This document shows, one piece after another, positions 8,593-17,010 of a DNA stretch of 64,000 nucleotides. The position numbers and the translations under genes were made by a program. A model generated the notes under the pieces. That model saw only the letters and a list, made by a program, of their open reading frames with translations, searched no databases and was not told where the DNA came from. Source of the stretch: Mesorhizobium japonicum MAFF 303099 (GTDB lineage Bacteria; Pseudomonadota; Alphaproteobacteria; Rhizobiales; Rhizobiaceae); assembly GCF_000009625.1 (NCBI RefSeq), contig NC_002678.2, positions 2,418,001 to 2,482,000 on the forward strand. Direction: 5' to 3'. The first letter of the stretch is position 1; every line of letters starts with the position of its first letter.

Positions 8593-9594
8593 TTAGGCAG
8601 CGCCGATGCGCAACAGGTCGTGGAAATGCACCACGCCGAGCGGCATGTTGTTCCTGGTCACCACCAGCGCGCCGATATTGTGCTCGTTGAGCAGCGCGAT
8701 CGCCGTGCCGGCAAGCGTCTGCGGGTCGACCGTCTTGGGCGTGCGGGTCATCACCTCGTCGACGATGACGTCGGCCAAATTGCGATGCAGGTTGCGCGCG
8801 ACATCGCCGTCGGTGATGATCCCGGCCAGTTCGCCATTGGCGTCGACGATCAGCACGCAGCCGACCTTCTTCTGCGACAGCGTCATCACCGCTTCCGGCA
8901 TCTTGGTGCCGAGCACGGCCAGCGGCATCTGGTCGCCGACCCGCATGATCTCGGAGACCATGGTCAAATTGGCGCCGAGCTGGCCGCCGGGATGGAAGGT
9001 GCGGAAATGGTCCGGCGTGAAGCCGCGTGCCTCGAGCAGCGCGATCGCCAGTGCGTCGCCGATGACCAGTTGCAGCAGCGTCGACGTCGTCGGCGCCAGG
9101 CCATGCGGACAGGCCTCCGGGGTGCGCGGCAAAAGCAGCACCACGTCGGCCGCGCGCGCCAGCGCCGATGTCTCACCTGATGTGACGGCGATGAGCGGGA
9201 TGGAGAAGCGCCTGGAATAGGCGACGATGCCGAGCATCTCCTTGCTCTCGCCCGACCAAGAGATGGCGATGATGGCATCATCCTTGGCGATCATGCCGAG
9301 ATCGCCATGGTTGGCTTCGACGGGATGGACGAAGAAGGCCGGCGTGCCGGTCGAAGCCAGCGTCGCCGCGATCTTCGAGCCGATATGGCCGCTTTTGCCG
9401 ACGCCGGTGACGATCAGCCGGCCTTCGATCTTCGAGATCATGTCGACGGCCTGCGCGAAAGGCGCGGCCAGTCCGTTCTCGAGCGCCTCGGCAAGGGCGG
9501 CGATTCCGGCCTGCTCGGTAGCCACCGTTCTCAGTGCCGAATCAATCGACGCTTGCCTGTCCAGGGGCTTCTTATCGAGGGATCTCGCATGCAT
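8593..9594 (-). CDS. kdsD: Arabinose-5-phosphate isomerase (KdsD/KpsF)
   Basis: Interconverts D-ribulose 5-phosphate and D-arabinose 5-phosphate, the first step towards Kdo for lipopolysaccharide. It is 333 residues: an N-terminal SIS sugar-isomerase domain (about residues 50-185; TGVGKSGHIGSKIAATLAS, HPVEANHGDLGMI, AISWSGESKE) and two C-terminal CBS repeats (about 215-330; CVLIVDANGELAGIITDGD and IGALVVTRNNMPLGVVHFHD). Both the order and the length are standard. It is transcribed away from the neighbouring beta-barrel gene with 199 bases between starts, and no other Kdo gene is nearby. Confidence 0.95.
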   Translation of the reverse strand: MHARSLDKKPLDRQASIDSALRTVATEQAGIAALAEALENGLAAPFAQAVDMISKIEGRLIVTGVGKSGHIGSKIAATLASTGTPAFFVHPVEANHGDLGMIAKDDAIIAISWSGESKEMLGIVAYSRRFSIPLIAVTSGETSALARAADVVLLLPRTPEACPHGLAPTTSTLLQLVIGDALAIALLEARGFTPDHFRTFHPGGQLGANLTMVSEIMRVGDQMPLAVLGTKMPEAVMTLSQKKVGCVLIVDANGELAGIITDGDVARNLHRNLADVIVDEVMTRTPKTVDPQTLAGTAIALLNEHNIGALVVTRNNMPLGVVHFHDLLRIGAA

Positions 9595-9793
9595 GGATGA
9601 TGCGATTAGCGCGTTGCCGCCCGCCTGTCCAACAGAAATGGCGCCGACGCCCAGACGGCGGAGGCCTCGGACAGGTCATATGCGCCAGTAAACGGGGGCA
9701 CTTTAACCGGGCGAACGATCGCCGCCTCAACCCTCCGTTAACCATCCCCATTTACGGTTCGGTAAGTATGGCGCGCACAGCGCCGCGCAAGCA

Positions 9794-11590
9794 GTGGTGG
9801 CGATGTCCGGGGCCCAGCCAGAAAAATCAAGAGGACGACAGGGCAAGGCGGTCTGCGCCTTGCTGCTGGCGACGAGTGTGCTCGCTTTGCTGCGCCCGGC
9901 ACCTCTCCACGCCCAGGAAACGGAGCTGCGCGGCGAGGTTTCCGAATCGGCGATTCGGTCGGACCAGCAGCGCAAGGCAAGGCAGCTCGCCCTTGCCACC
10001 CAAGGCCAGCAACAGTCGGCCAACACCGCGCAGGACGATGCGCCGCCGCGCACCTATTTGCCGGCCAGTGCCGGCGCTGTCCCCGACGACACGGGCACGG
10101 ATGCGGCCACCGGCAGCATTTTCGATCCGCCGCAGGCGACCGACGACACGTCCACCGACAATCCGACGCCGCCCAAGCCTCGCCGCCGTCCGTCGAGCGC
10201 CGGCCAGAACACGGCGGGTCAGGACAAGACCAAGGCGGACGCCAAGTCGAAAAAGAAGAAAAAAACGGCGGCTGCAACCACTGATACTACCTCTTCAACG
10301 ACCGCCTCCACGACGGACGCCGCCGGCACGACCGCGACGGACCAGGAAGCGGCGAACCGCCGCGCCCTGACCATCGACAGCGCCGACAGGCAGAAACTCG
10401 ACCCTGGCGCGGAACGCACCGCCGCCATCGAAGGCCAGAACAAGAAAGCCGAGGACGATCCGTTCGCGCCCACCGGCGTCAAATGGGGGTCCTTCGTAAT
10501 CCGGCCATCAATCGAACAGGGGTTGACCGCCACCACGAACGGCGATTCGAGCAGTGCCGGCACTTCGGCACTGCTGTCCGAGACGGCGTTGCGCTTTACC
10601 GCCGTTTCCGACTGGCGCGAAAACTCCGCCACCATCGACGGCTATGGCCTGTTCCGCGAGACCGTGTCGGGCTACCGGGTTCACGATGCGCAAGGCCGCA
10701 TCGAAGGCCAGCTCAATGTCGACCTCGACAACGAGCTGCGCGCCATCGCCAAGCTCGGCTATGAGGCCGTGCCTGAAACGGCGTCCTCGCCCAACGCCAT
10801 TGCCGGCGTCAGCACCCAGCCGCTGCGGCAGACGATCGACGGCAGTCTTGGCGTCGAAAAGGCCGTCGGCAAGATGCAGTACACGCTGACCGGTGCGGTC
10901 TCGCACGACTTCTATGGCGACGCCGAGCTTTCGGACGGCACCACGCTGTCGCAGAAGGATCAGGACAACACGCTCTACACGGCGACCCTGCGCACCGGCT
11001 ACGAAATCTCCCCTGCCCTCACCCCGTTCACCGAAATCGAAGTCGGCCGCCGGGCCTATAACCAACGCATCGACGATGAAGGCTTCGAGCGTTCCTCCAC
11101 CCGCCTCGGCGCCCGCGCCGGCCTGCAACTCGACATGGGCGAGAAACTGTCGGGCGAATTCTCCGCCGGCTGGCTGCGGGAAGCGATCGACGACAAGAGC
11201 CTGGAGGCGATTTCGGGCGCCACCGTCAACGCCGACCTCAAATGGTCGCCGGAGCGCGGCACCACGATCGGCCTGACCGGCAAGACCACTGTCGAGACCA
11301 CCACCACGGCGGGCGAAAGCGGCGATATCCTCTATTCCGGCCGCCTGACCACCGAACGGCAGATCCGCGCCAACCTTACCGCGAATGCGGCCCTTGGCTT
11401 CGACTGGCGCGACTATGTCGGCATCGACGGCCATGACCGTATCTTGAGCGCCGAGACCGGGCTGACCTGGTGGCTGAACCGCTATGCCGGCCTGACCACC
11501 CGGGTTAGAACCGAAAAGCTGACCAGCAACCTACCCGGCCGCGACTACACCGCCAACAGCATCTACCTCGGCCTGAAAGTGCAGCGCTGA
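9794..11590 (+). CDS. Predicted outer-membrane beta-barrel protein with low-complexity N-terminal region
   Basis: About 598 residues from a GTG at 9794; the in-frame ATG at 9803 is an equally plausible start. A signal peptide is visible (VCALLLATSVLALL ... LHAQ). Residues about 40-200 are disordered and rich in Thr, Ala, Asp and Lys, including a basic KSKKKKKTAAATT patch. From about residue 225 to the end, amphipathic beta-strand-like segments with alternating hydrophobic residues resemble BBP2-type outer-membrane barrels, and the last strand (NSIYLGLKVQR) ends just short of the usual aromatic terminus. No enzymatic motif is seen. The function is unknown; a porin-like or surface role is inferred from architecture only. 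Confidence 0.75.
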   Translation: MVAMSGAQPEKSRGRQGKAVCALLLATSVLALLRPAPLHAQETELRGEVSESAIRSDQQRKARQLALATQGQQQSANTAQDDAPPRTYLPASAGAVPDDTGTDAATGSIFDPPQATDDTSTDNPTPPKPRRRPSSAGQNTAGQDKTKADAKSKKKKKTAAATTDTTSSTTASTTDAAGTTATDQEAANRRALTIDSADRQKLDPGAERTAAIEGQNKKAEDDPFAPTGVKWGSFVIRPSIEQGLTATTNGDSSSAGTSALLSETALRFTAVSDWRENSATIDGYGLFRETVSGYRVHDAQGRIEGQLNVDLDNELRAIAKLGYEAVPETASSPNAIAGVSTQPLRQTIDGSLGVEKAVGKMQYTLTGAVSHDFYGDAELSDGTTLSQKDQDNTLYTATLRTGYEISPALTPFTEIEVGRRAYNQRIDDEGFERSSTRLGARAGLQLDMGEKLSGEFSAGWLREAIDDKSLEAISGATVNADLKWSPERGTTIGLTGKTTVETTTTAGESGDILYSGRLTTERQIRANLTANAALGFDWRDYVGIDGHDRILSAETGLTWWLNRYAGLTTRVRTEKLTSNLPGRDYTANSIYLGLKVQR

Positions 11591-11645
11591 AGCACGCGTG
11601 CGTAGGAGGGGCGGTCAGCCGCTCGCGCTGGCATTGCCTATCCAG

Positions 11646-12551
11646 CTAAGATACCGCGACTCGCCGCTCCGATGGCGTCATCTCGTCAAGAAGCGTGCGG
11701 ATGACGCCGGCCATGTTCTCCTTCATGTCGCTGCGCCACAGCGCGAAGGCGACATTGGCCTCGACGAAACCTTCCGGGGAACCGCAGTCGAAGGTGCGGC
11801 CCTGATAGTGGTAGCCGTAGAAGGCCTGCTGCTTCTCCAGCTTCAGCATCGCGTCGGTGAGCTGGATTTCGTTGCCGGCGCCCTTTTCCTGGCCTTCGAG
11901 GATCTTGAAGATCTCGGGCTGCAGGATATAGCGGCCGTTGATGTAGAGGTTGGAGGGTGCTGTGCCGGTTTTCGGCTTCTCCACCATCTCGGTGATGCGG
12001 AAGCCGTGATGCGTATCCTCGCCACGGCCGACGATGCCATATTTGTGGGCCTCTGCCGGGTCGCATTCCTGTACGGCAATGATGTTGTTGCCGGTTTCCT
12101 CGTAGAGCTCGACCATCGACTTCATGCAGCTCTTTTCCGACTGCATGATCATGTCGGGCAAGAGCAGCGCGAACGGCTCGTCGCCGACCAGTTCGCGGGC
12201 GCACCAGACGGCGTGGCCAAGGCCCATCGGCACCTGCTGGCGGGTGAAACTGGTCTGCCCCGGCGCCGGCTGCAGCCGCTGCAGGCGGGCCAGCTGCTCG
12301 TCCTTGCCGCGCTGGGCAAGCGTGTCATAGAGCTCGAACTGGATATCGAAATGGTCCTCGATGACCGCCTTGTTGCGGCCGGTCACGAAGATGAAATGCT
12401 CGATGCCCGCCTCGCGCGCCTCGTCCACCACATATTGGATGACCGGCCGGTCGACGACGGTCAGCATTTCCTTGGGAACAGCCTTGGTGGCCGGGAGGAA
12501 CCGCGTGCCGAGACCGGCGACCGGGAAAACTGCCTTGCGAACTCTCTTCAT
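11646..12551 (-). CDS. galU: UTP-glucose-1-phosphate uridylyltransferase
   Basis: Makes UDP-glucose from UTP and glucose 1-phosphate for surface polysaccharide synthesis; rhizobial paralogues are called ExoN. It is 301 residues. The nucleotidyltransferase signature [16 protein letters not shown] starts at residue 9, followed by [14 protein letters not shown], the nucleotide loop [19 protein letters not shown], the sugar-site MVEKP and [12 protein letters not shown]. Length and motifs are complete. It stands alone on the minus strand, convergent with the beta-barrel gene (55 bases between stops). Confidence 0.95.
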   Translation of the reverse strand: MKRVRKAVFPVAGLGTRFLPATKAVPKEMLTVVDRPVIQYVVDEAREAGIEHFIFVTGRNKAVIEDHFDIQFELYDTLAQRGKDEQLARLQRLQPAPGQTSFTRQQVPMGLGHAVWCARELVGDEPFALLLPDMIMQSEKSCMKSMVELYEETGNNIIAVQECDPAEAHKYGIVGRGEDTHHGFRITEMVEKPKTGTAPSNLYINGRYILQPEIFKILEGQEKGAGNEIQLTDAMLKLEKQQAFYGYHYQGRTFDCGSPEGFVEANVAFALWRSDMKENMAGVIRTLLDEMTPSERRVAVS

Positions 12552-12762
12552 GCTTTCAATTATCCGTTTGCTGGCCGGCTCCGCAATCCCCGTCTCGCGA
12601 CATTTTCACGCCGGAATTGAAGATTAGTGGGGCGGGTGAGGAAAACTTCCACCGGTTAAAGCATCGAGGTGTCTTTTCGTTCCAGGCGGCCCCTATGGTA
12701 AACTAATTCCTAACCCGGTTCGGCGATGAATGGTCTTTCCTGAGACAGAGAAGGAGGAAAAC

Positions 12763-13986
12763 ATGTCCGTTCGCAATGCCGCAAAACGTTTCACCAGCGT
12801 CATGACGGCCGCCAGCCTCTCGCTCGCTCTGCTGATGCCTGCCGGACCCGCTTTCGCCGACGCCGGTTTCCGCCAATGGGTCGCAGGCTTCCGCGCCACC
12901 GCTGTCGCCGGCGGCGTTTCCGGCGCTGTCTACGACCAGGCTTTCAGGGACATCAAGGAGCCCGATCCGGTCGTGCTGGAAAAGGCGCGCACCCAGCCCG
13001 AATTCACAGCACCGGCCTGGGATTATTTCGACAACCGCGTCCACGACCAGTCCGTCGCCGTCGGGCAGCAGATGGCGAAGAAGTGGAAGCCGTGGCTGGA
13101 CAGGATCGAGGCGCGATTCGGCGTCGACCGCTACATTCTGCTGGCCATCTGGTCGATGGAATCGAACTATGGCGAGATCCTCAAGCGCGACGACATCATG
13201 CGCAACGTCATCCGGTCGCTGGCGACTCTGGGTTACGGCGACCCGAAGCGGTCGAAATATGCCCGCACCCAGCTGGTCGCGGCCTTGAAGATCCTGCAGA
13301 CCGGCGACATTGACGAAAGCCATCTGATGGGCTCCTGGGCCGGCGCCATGGGCCAGACCCAGTTCATCCCCACCAGCTACCAGCACTATGCCGTCGACAT
13401 GGACGGCAACGGCAAGCGCGACATCTGGAATTCCATCCCCGATGCGCTGGCGACATCAGCCAATCTGTTGAAAAAGAATGGCTGGCAAGCCGGCAAGACC
13501 TGGGGTTACGAAGTCACCATACCGGCCGGCAAGCTGCCGGGCGGATCGAAGACACTGGCGCAATGGCAGGCGCTTGGCGTCGTCAGGGCGAGCGGCAAGC
13601 CGTTCAAGAACCTTACCGACAAGGCGACGCTGAAAGTGCCGGACGGCCGTGGTGGGCCGGCCTTCCTGATGGTCCGGAATTTCTCGGTCATCAAGGCCTA
13701 CAACAATGCCGACAAATATGCTCTGGCCGTTGGCCTTCTCGCCGACGAGATCGCCGGTGGCAGCGGCCTTGTCCAGGACTGGAAGCGCCCCTTCACCAAG
13801 CTCACCTTCGAGGAACGGCAGGAGCTGCAGAAGCGGCTTTCGCAGCACGGGCTTTACGACGGCAAGTTCGACGGCAAGATCGGTGACGGCACGAAAACAG
13901 CCATCATGACCTATCAGGCAAAGGTCGGCTTGACCCAGGACGGCTATCCGAGCATGGAAGTGCTCAAATGGCTCAGACAAAAATAG
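12763..13986 (+). CDS. Lytic murein transglycosylase, MltB family, with peptidoglycan-binding domain
   Basis: Cleaves the glycan strand of peptidoglycan with formation of 1,6-anhydro-muramyl ends, in the periplasm. It is 407 residues. A signal peptide ends at PAFA (about residue 33). The catalytic SLT_2 domain covers about residues 38-325 with the catalytic Glu in WSMESNYGEI (about residue 135) and the MGSWAGAMGQTQFIPTSY motif. A PG_binding_1 domain is C-terminal (LQKRLSQHGLYDGKFDGKIG). There is no lipobox, so it should be soluble. The start at 12763 is fixed by AAGGAGG eight bases upstream. It stands alone. Confidence 0.94.
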   Translation: MSVRNAAKRFTSVMTAASLSLALLMPAGPAFADAGFRQWVAGFRATAVAGGVSGAVYDQAFRDIKEPDPVVLEKARTQPEFTAPAWDYFDNRVHDQSVAVGQQMAKKWKPWLDRIEARFGVDRYILLAIWSMESNYGEILKRDDIMRNVIRSLATLGYGDPKRSKYARTQLVAALKILQTGDIDESHLMGSWAGAMGQTQFIPTSYQHYAVDMDGNGKRDIWNSIPDALATSANLLKKNGWQAGKTWGYEVTIPAGKLPGGSKTLAQWQALGVVRASGKPFKNLTDKATLKVPDGRGGPAFLMVRNFSVIKAYNNADKYALAVGLLADEIAGGSGLVQDWKRPFTKLTFEERQELQKRLSQHGLYDGKFDGKIGDGTKTAIMTYQAKVGLTQDGYPSMEVLKWLRQK

Positions 13987-14058
13987 AGCCGGCGATGGCG
14001 CCGCGCGCATTTTGGGCGCGCATATCAAGCGCCATGGCACTTTGAACTTGCGCCCCGC

Positions 14059-14081
14059 CGCAAAACCGGCTCCGGTTTGCG
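14059..14081. repeat. Palindromic element upstream of DUF459 gene
   Basis: CGCAAAACCGG (14059-14069) and CCGGTTTGCG (14072-14081) form a near-perfect palindrome with a single bulged A. It resembles the CGCAAAA-type palindromes common between rhizobial genes. It ends 29 bases before the TTG start of the next gene. Confidence 0.4.
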
Positions 14082-14110
14082 CAACCAGGCGCAAGGGGAT
14101 GGAGGAGTGA

Positions 14111-15340
14111 TTGGTTTCGGCCGCGCGTATCGCGATCCTTGCTCGTCGCACGCCGATCCTTTTTCTGGCGATCGTCCTGTTGGCGATCGGCGCCGCCGGT
14201 GCCTTCCATGTGCCGGCCATGGCGCAGGAGCAGCCGCAGCAAAATCGTGGATGGTCGTTGCGCGACCTTCTGTTTCCGCGCCGCAGCGAGCGGGTCGAAC
14301 CGCCGCTCGACATCCAGAAGGCAAAACCAAAGCCGCGTAAACCAAGGATACCGCGCGCGCCGGTCGAGCCACAAACACCGATAGCGGAAAAGGCGCCAGA
14401 CGCTCGCATCGTCCTGGTCGTCGGCGACTTCATGGCGTCGGGCCTCGCCGAAGGCCTGGACATAGCCTTTGCCGACAACCCGGCTGTCAGGATCGTCGCG
14501 CGCAGCAATGGCTCGTCGGGCTTCGTGCGCGATGATTTCTACAACTGGCCCGAACAGATCAAATCGCTGATTGAGACCGAGAAACCGGCTGCCGTCGTTG
14601 TCATGCTGGGCTCCAACGACCGCCAGCAGATGAAAGTGGGGGATGTGCGCGAGCAGCCCCGGTCCGAGAACTGGACCAAGGAATATGAGCGCCGCACCGA
14701 CGAACTCGGCAAGGCCATCGCCACCGCCAAGGTGCCTTTCCTGTGGGTCGGCATGCCAGCGTTCCGGGTGCCGAAGATGACCTCGGACATGCTGGCCTTC
14801 AACGACATCTACCACAAGGCCGCCGAAAGCCATGGCGGCGAATTCGTCGACGTCTGGGATGGGTTCGTCGACGAGAACGGCGCCTTCGTCACCAACGGCC
14901 CCGACATGAACGGCCAGCCGGTGCGGCTGCGCGCCGATGACGGCATCAACGTCTCCAAGGCCGGCAAGCGCAAGCTCGCCTTCTACACCGAAAAGCCGCT
15001 GATGAAGATCCTGGGCCTGGCCGGGCCGGGCAGCGTGGCCCCGGCGACGGCACCCGCGGGCGCGCCCGTCGAGGCACCGGCGCCGGCCGCGGCACCTATC
15101 GTGATCGACCGTACCGCACCCATGCTGCTCAGCGACCCGGCGCTCGACGGTGGCACCGAACTGCTCGGCGCCGCGCCCCCGGCAAAAGCCAATCCGGCGC
15201 TTCCCGGTGAAAAGCTGGTGATCGAAGGCAAGGCGCCGGAGGCCTCGCCCGGACGCGCCGACGATTTCTCCTGGCCGCCGAAGGCGGAGCCGCCGGCGAC
15301 AGCCGCGGCGACCGACACGACGACGGCGATCACCCCTTAA
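14111..15340 (+). CDS. DUF459 SGNH-like exported protein lacking catalytic Ser and His
   Basis: A 409-residue protein of the DUF459/SGNH-hydrolase fold. An N-terminal hydrophobic signal or anchor (about residues 15-38) ends near PAMAQ. A basic Pro-rich linker precedes the SGNH-like domain (about 95-295). Block III is intact (VVMLGSNDRQQ), but the usual nucleophile motif GDS is GDF (VVGDFMASGLAEGL) and the usual Asp-x-x-His is DGIN (DDGINVSKAG). Both a catalytic Ser and the His are therefore absent. The tail is Ala/Pro-rich. Translation is read from TTG at 14111 behind GGAGGAG. It precedes gltD convergently. Enzymatic activity is doubtful; a binding or cell-envelope role is possible. Confidence 0.8.
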   Translation: MVSAARIAILARRTPILFLAIVLLAIGAAGAFHVPAMAQEQPQQNRGWSLRDLLFPRRSERVEPPLDIQKAKPKPRKPRIPRAPVEPQTPIAEKAPDARIVLVVGDFMASGLAEGLDIAFADNPAVRIVARSNGSSGFVRDDFYNWPEQIKSLIETEKPAAVVVMLGSNDRQQMKVGDVREQPRSENWTKEYERRTDELGKAIATAKVPFLWVGMPAFRVPKMTSDMLAFNDIYHKAAESHGGEFVDVWDGFVDENGAFVTNGPDMNGQPVRLRADDGINVSKAGKRKLAFYTEKPLMKILGLAGPGSVAPATAPAGAPVEAPAPAAAPIVIDRTAPMLLSDPALDGGTELLGAAPPAKANPALPGEKLVIEGKAPEASPGRADDFSWPPKAEPPATAAATDTTTAITP

Positions 15341-15355
15341 TCACGCAGAACTCTT

Positions 15356-15415
15356 GAGACTGTTTCGAAACTCGCTCCTGTGTTGGCCGCGGGACTAGAG
15401 TTTCCAAACGGTCTC
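15356..15415. terminator. Inverted repeat between convergent DUF459 gene and gltD
   Basis: Arms of 18 bases at 15356-15373 and 15398-15415 pair at 16 positions; the right arm runs into the gltD stop codon. The position between convergent stops suggests a bidirectional transcript end. The loop is 24 bases and there is no T-run. Confidence 0.5.
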
Positions 15416-16868
15416 AGCGCGGCAACACACTCGTCCCCATCAGCGCTTCATCGATCGAGCGCGCCGCCTGGCGGCCTTCGCGGATCGCCCAGACGACGAG
15501 CGACTGGCCACGGCGCACGTCGCCCGCCGCATAGAGCCGGTCGACACTGGTCTTGTAGTCGCGGTCATTGGCCTCGACATTCCGGGAGCGGCGGCTGTCG
15601 GTGGTGATCTTCATCTCACCCTCGAGTTCCTTCGCCACGCCCACCATCGCCGGTCCAGCAAAGCCGATGGCGATGAAGGCGAGATCGGCGCGGATGACGA
15701 ATTCGGTGCCGGCGATCGGCTTGCGCTTCTCATCGACCTCGCAGCATTTGACGCCGGTCAGTTGGCCGTCCTCGCCGATGAATTCGAGCGTCGCCACCTG
15801 GAATTCGCGCTCCGCGCCCTCGGCCTGCGAGGACGAGGTGCGCATCTTGGTCGCCCAGTAGGGCCACACCGCGAGCTTGTCTTCCTTCTCGGGCGGCTGC
15901 GGGCGGATGTCGAGCTGGGTGACGCGCACCGCGCCCTGGCGGAAGGCGGTGCCGACGCAGTCGGAGGCGGTATCGCCGCCACCAACGACGACGACATGCT
16001 GACCGCCGGCGATGATCGGATGCGAGGGCCATGCCACCGACTGGATCGGCTCGCCGCCGACGCGGCGGTTCTGCTGCACCAGATAGGGCATGGCGTCATG
16101 CACGCCGCCGAGATCGTCACCCGGAATGTTGGCCGCGCGCGGCGTTTCCGAGCCGCCGCAATAGAGCACCGCGTCATGTTCGGCCAGCAGTTCGGCGACG
16201 GGCTTGTCGACGCCGACATTCACGCCGCAATGGAAGGTCACGCCCTCGCCCTGCATCTGTTCGATGCGCCGGTCGATATAGTGCTTCTCGATCTTGAAGT
16301 CGGGAATGCCGTAGCGCATCAGCCCGCCCGGGCGGCTCTCGCGCTCATAGACATGGACATCATGGCCGGCGCGGCCCAATTGCTGGGCGGCCGCCATGCC
16401 GGCCGGGCCGGAGCCGATGATGGCGACCCGCTTGCCGGTCTTCTTCTCCGGCGGATAGGGCCTGATGTGTCCGGTCTCGTAGGCCTTGTCGGCGATCGCC
16501 TGTTCCACCGTCTTGATGGCGACCGGAATGTCCTCGAGGTTCAGCGTGCAGGCTTCCTCGCAAGGGGCGGGACAGATGCGGCCGGTGAACTCCGGGAAAT
16601 TGTTGGTCGAATGCAGGTTGCGGATCGCGTTGTCCCAGTCCCTGTTGTAGACGAGGTCGTTCCAGTCCGGGATCTGGTTGTGGATCGGACAGCCCGTCGG
16701 CCCGTGACAGAACGGAATGCCGCAATCCATGCAGCGCGCGGCCTGTTTCTCGACCTCCTTGTCCGACATCGGCAGCGTGAACTCGCGGAAATGCCGGATA
16801 CGGTCGGAGGCCGGCTGGTACTTGTGCACCTGCCGGTCGATCTCGAGAAAGCCTGTTACCTTGCCCAT
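15414..16868 (-). CDS. gltD: Glutamate synthase (NADPH) small subunit
   Basis: The beta subunit delivers electrons from NADPH through FAD to the large subunit, which makes two glutamates from glutamine and 2-oxoglutarate. It is 484 residues. The N-terminal Cys clusters [16 protein letters not shown] and [11 protein letters not shown] bind 4Fe-4S centres. The FAD motif [17 protein letters not shown] is at about residue 151 and the NADPH motif [14 protein letters not shown] at about residue 290. It lies downstream of gltB in the same direction with a 142-base gap that contains a strong hairpin. Confidence 0.97.
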   Translation of the reverse strand: MGKVTGFLEIDRQVHKYQPASDRIRHFREFTLPMSDKEVEKQAARCMDCGIPFCHGPTGCPIHNQIPDWNDLVYNRDWDNAIRNLHSTNNFPEFTGRICPAPCEEACTLNLEDIPVAIKTVEQAIADKAYETGHIRPYPPEKKTGKRVAIIGSGPAGMAAAQQLGRAGHDVHVYERESRPGGLMRYGIPDFKIEKHYIDRRIEQMQGEGVTFHCGVNVGVDKPVAELLAEHDAVLYCGGSETPRAANIPGDDLGGVHDAMPYLVQQNRRVGGEPIQSVAWPSHPIIAGGQHVVVVGGGDTASDCVGTAFRQGAVRVTQLDIRPQPPEKEDKLAVWPYWATKMRTSSSQAEGAEREFQVATLEFIGEDGQLTGVKCCEVDEKRKPIAGTEFVIRADLAFIAIGFAGPAMVGVAKELEGEMKITTDSRRSRNVEANDRDYKTSVDRLYAAGDVRRGQSLVVWAIREGRQAARSIDEALMGTSVLPR

Positions 16869-16972
16869 AGTCCAGTTCCTGCTGTCCAGATGGTGCGGTT
16901 TCGCCGCACCCGTTAACCTCTTGAGGCAGCCATGGCAACCTTGCGCCCGAGGTCAAACTGTCGATGAAAGGG

Positions 16973-16996
16973 GCCGGGAAGCCTGGGCTCCCCGGC
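16973..16996 (-). terminator. Intercistronic hairpin between gltB and gltD
   Basis: An almost perfect 11-bp GC-rich palindrome (16973-16996, with one G-T wobble and a very tight loop) lies 14 bases after the gltB stop on the minus strand. There is no T-run downstream, so it more likely attenuates or protects the gltB message than fully terminates it. Confidence 0.45.
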
Positions 16997-17010
16997 AATT
17001 CTCTTAAAAT

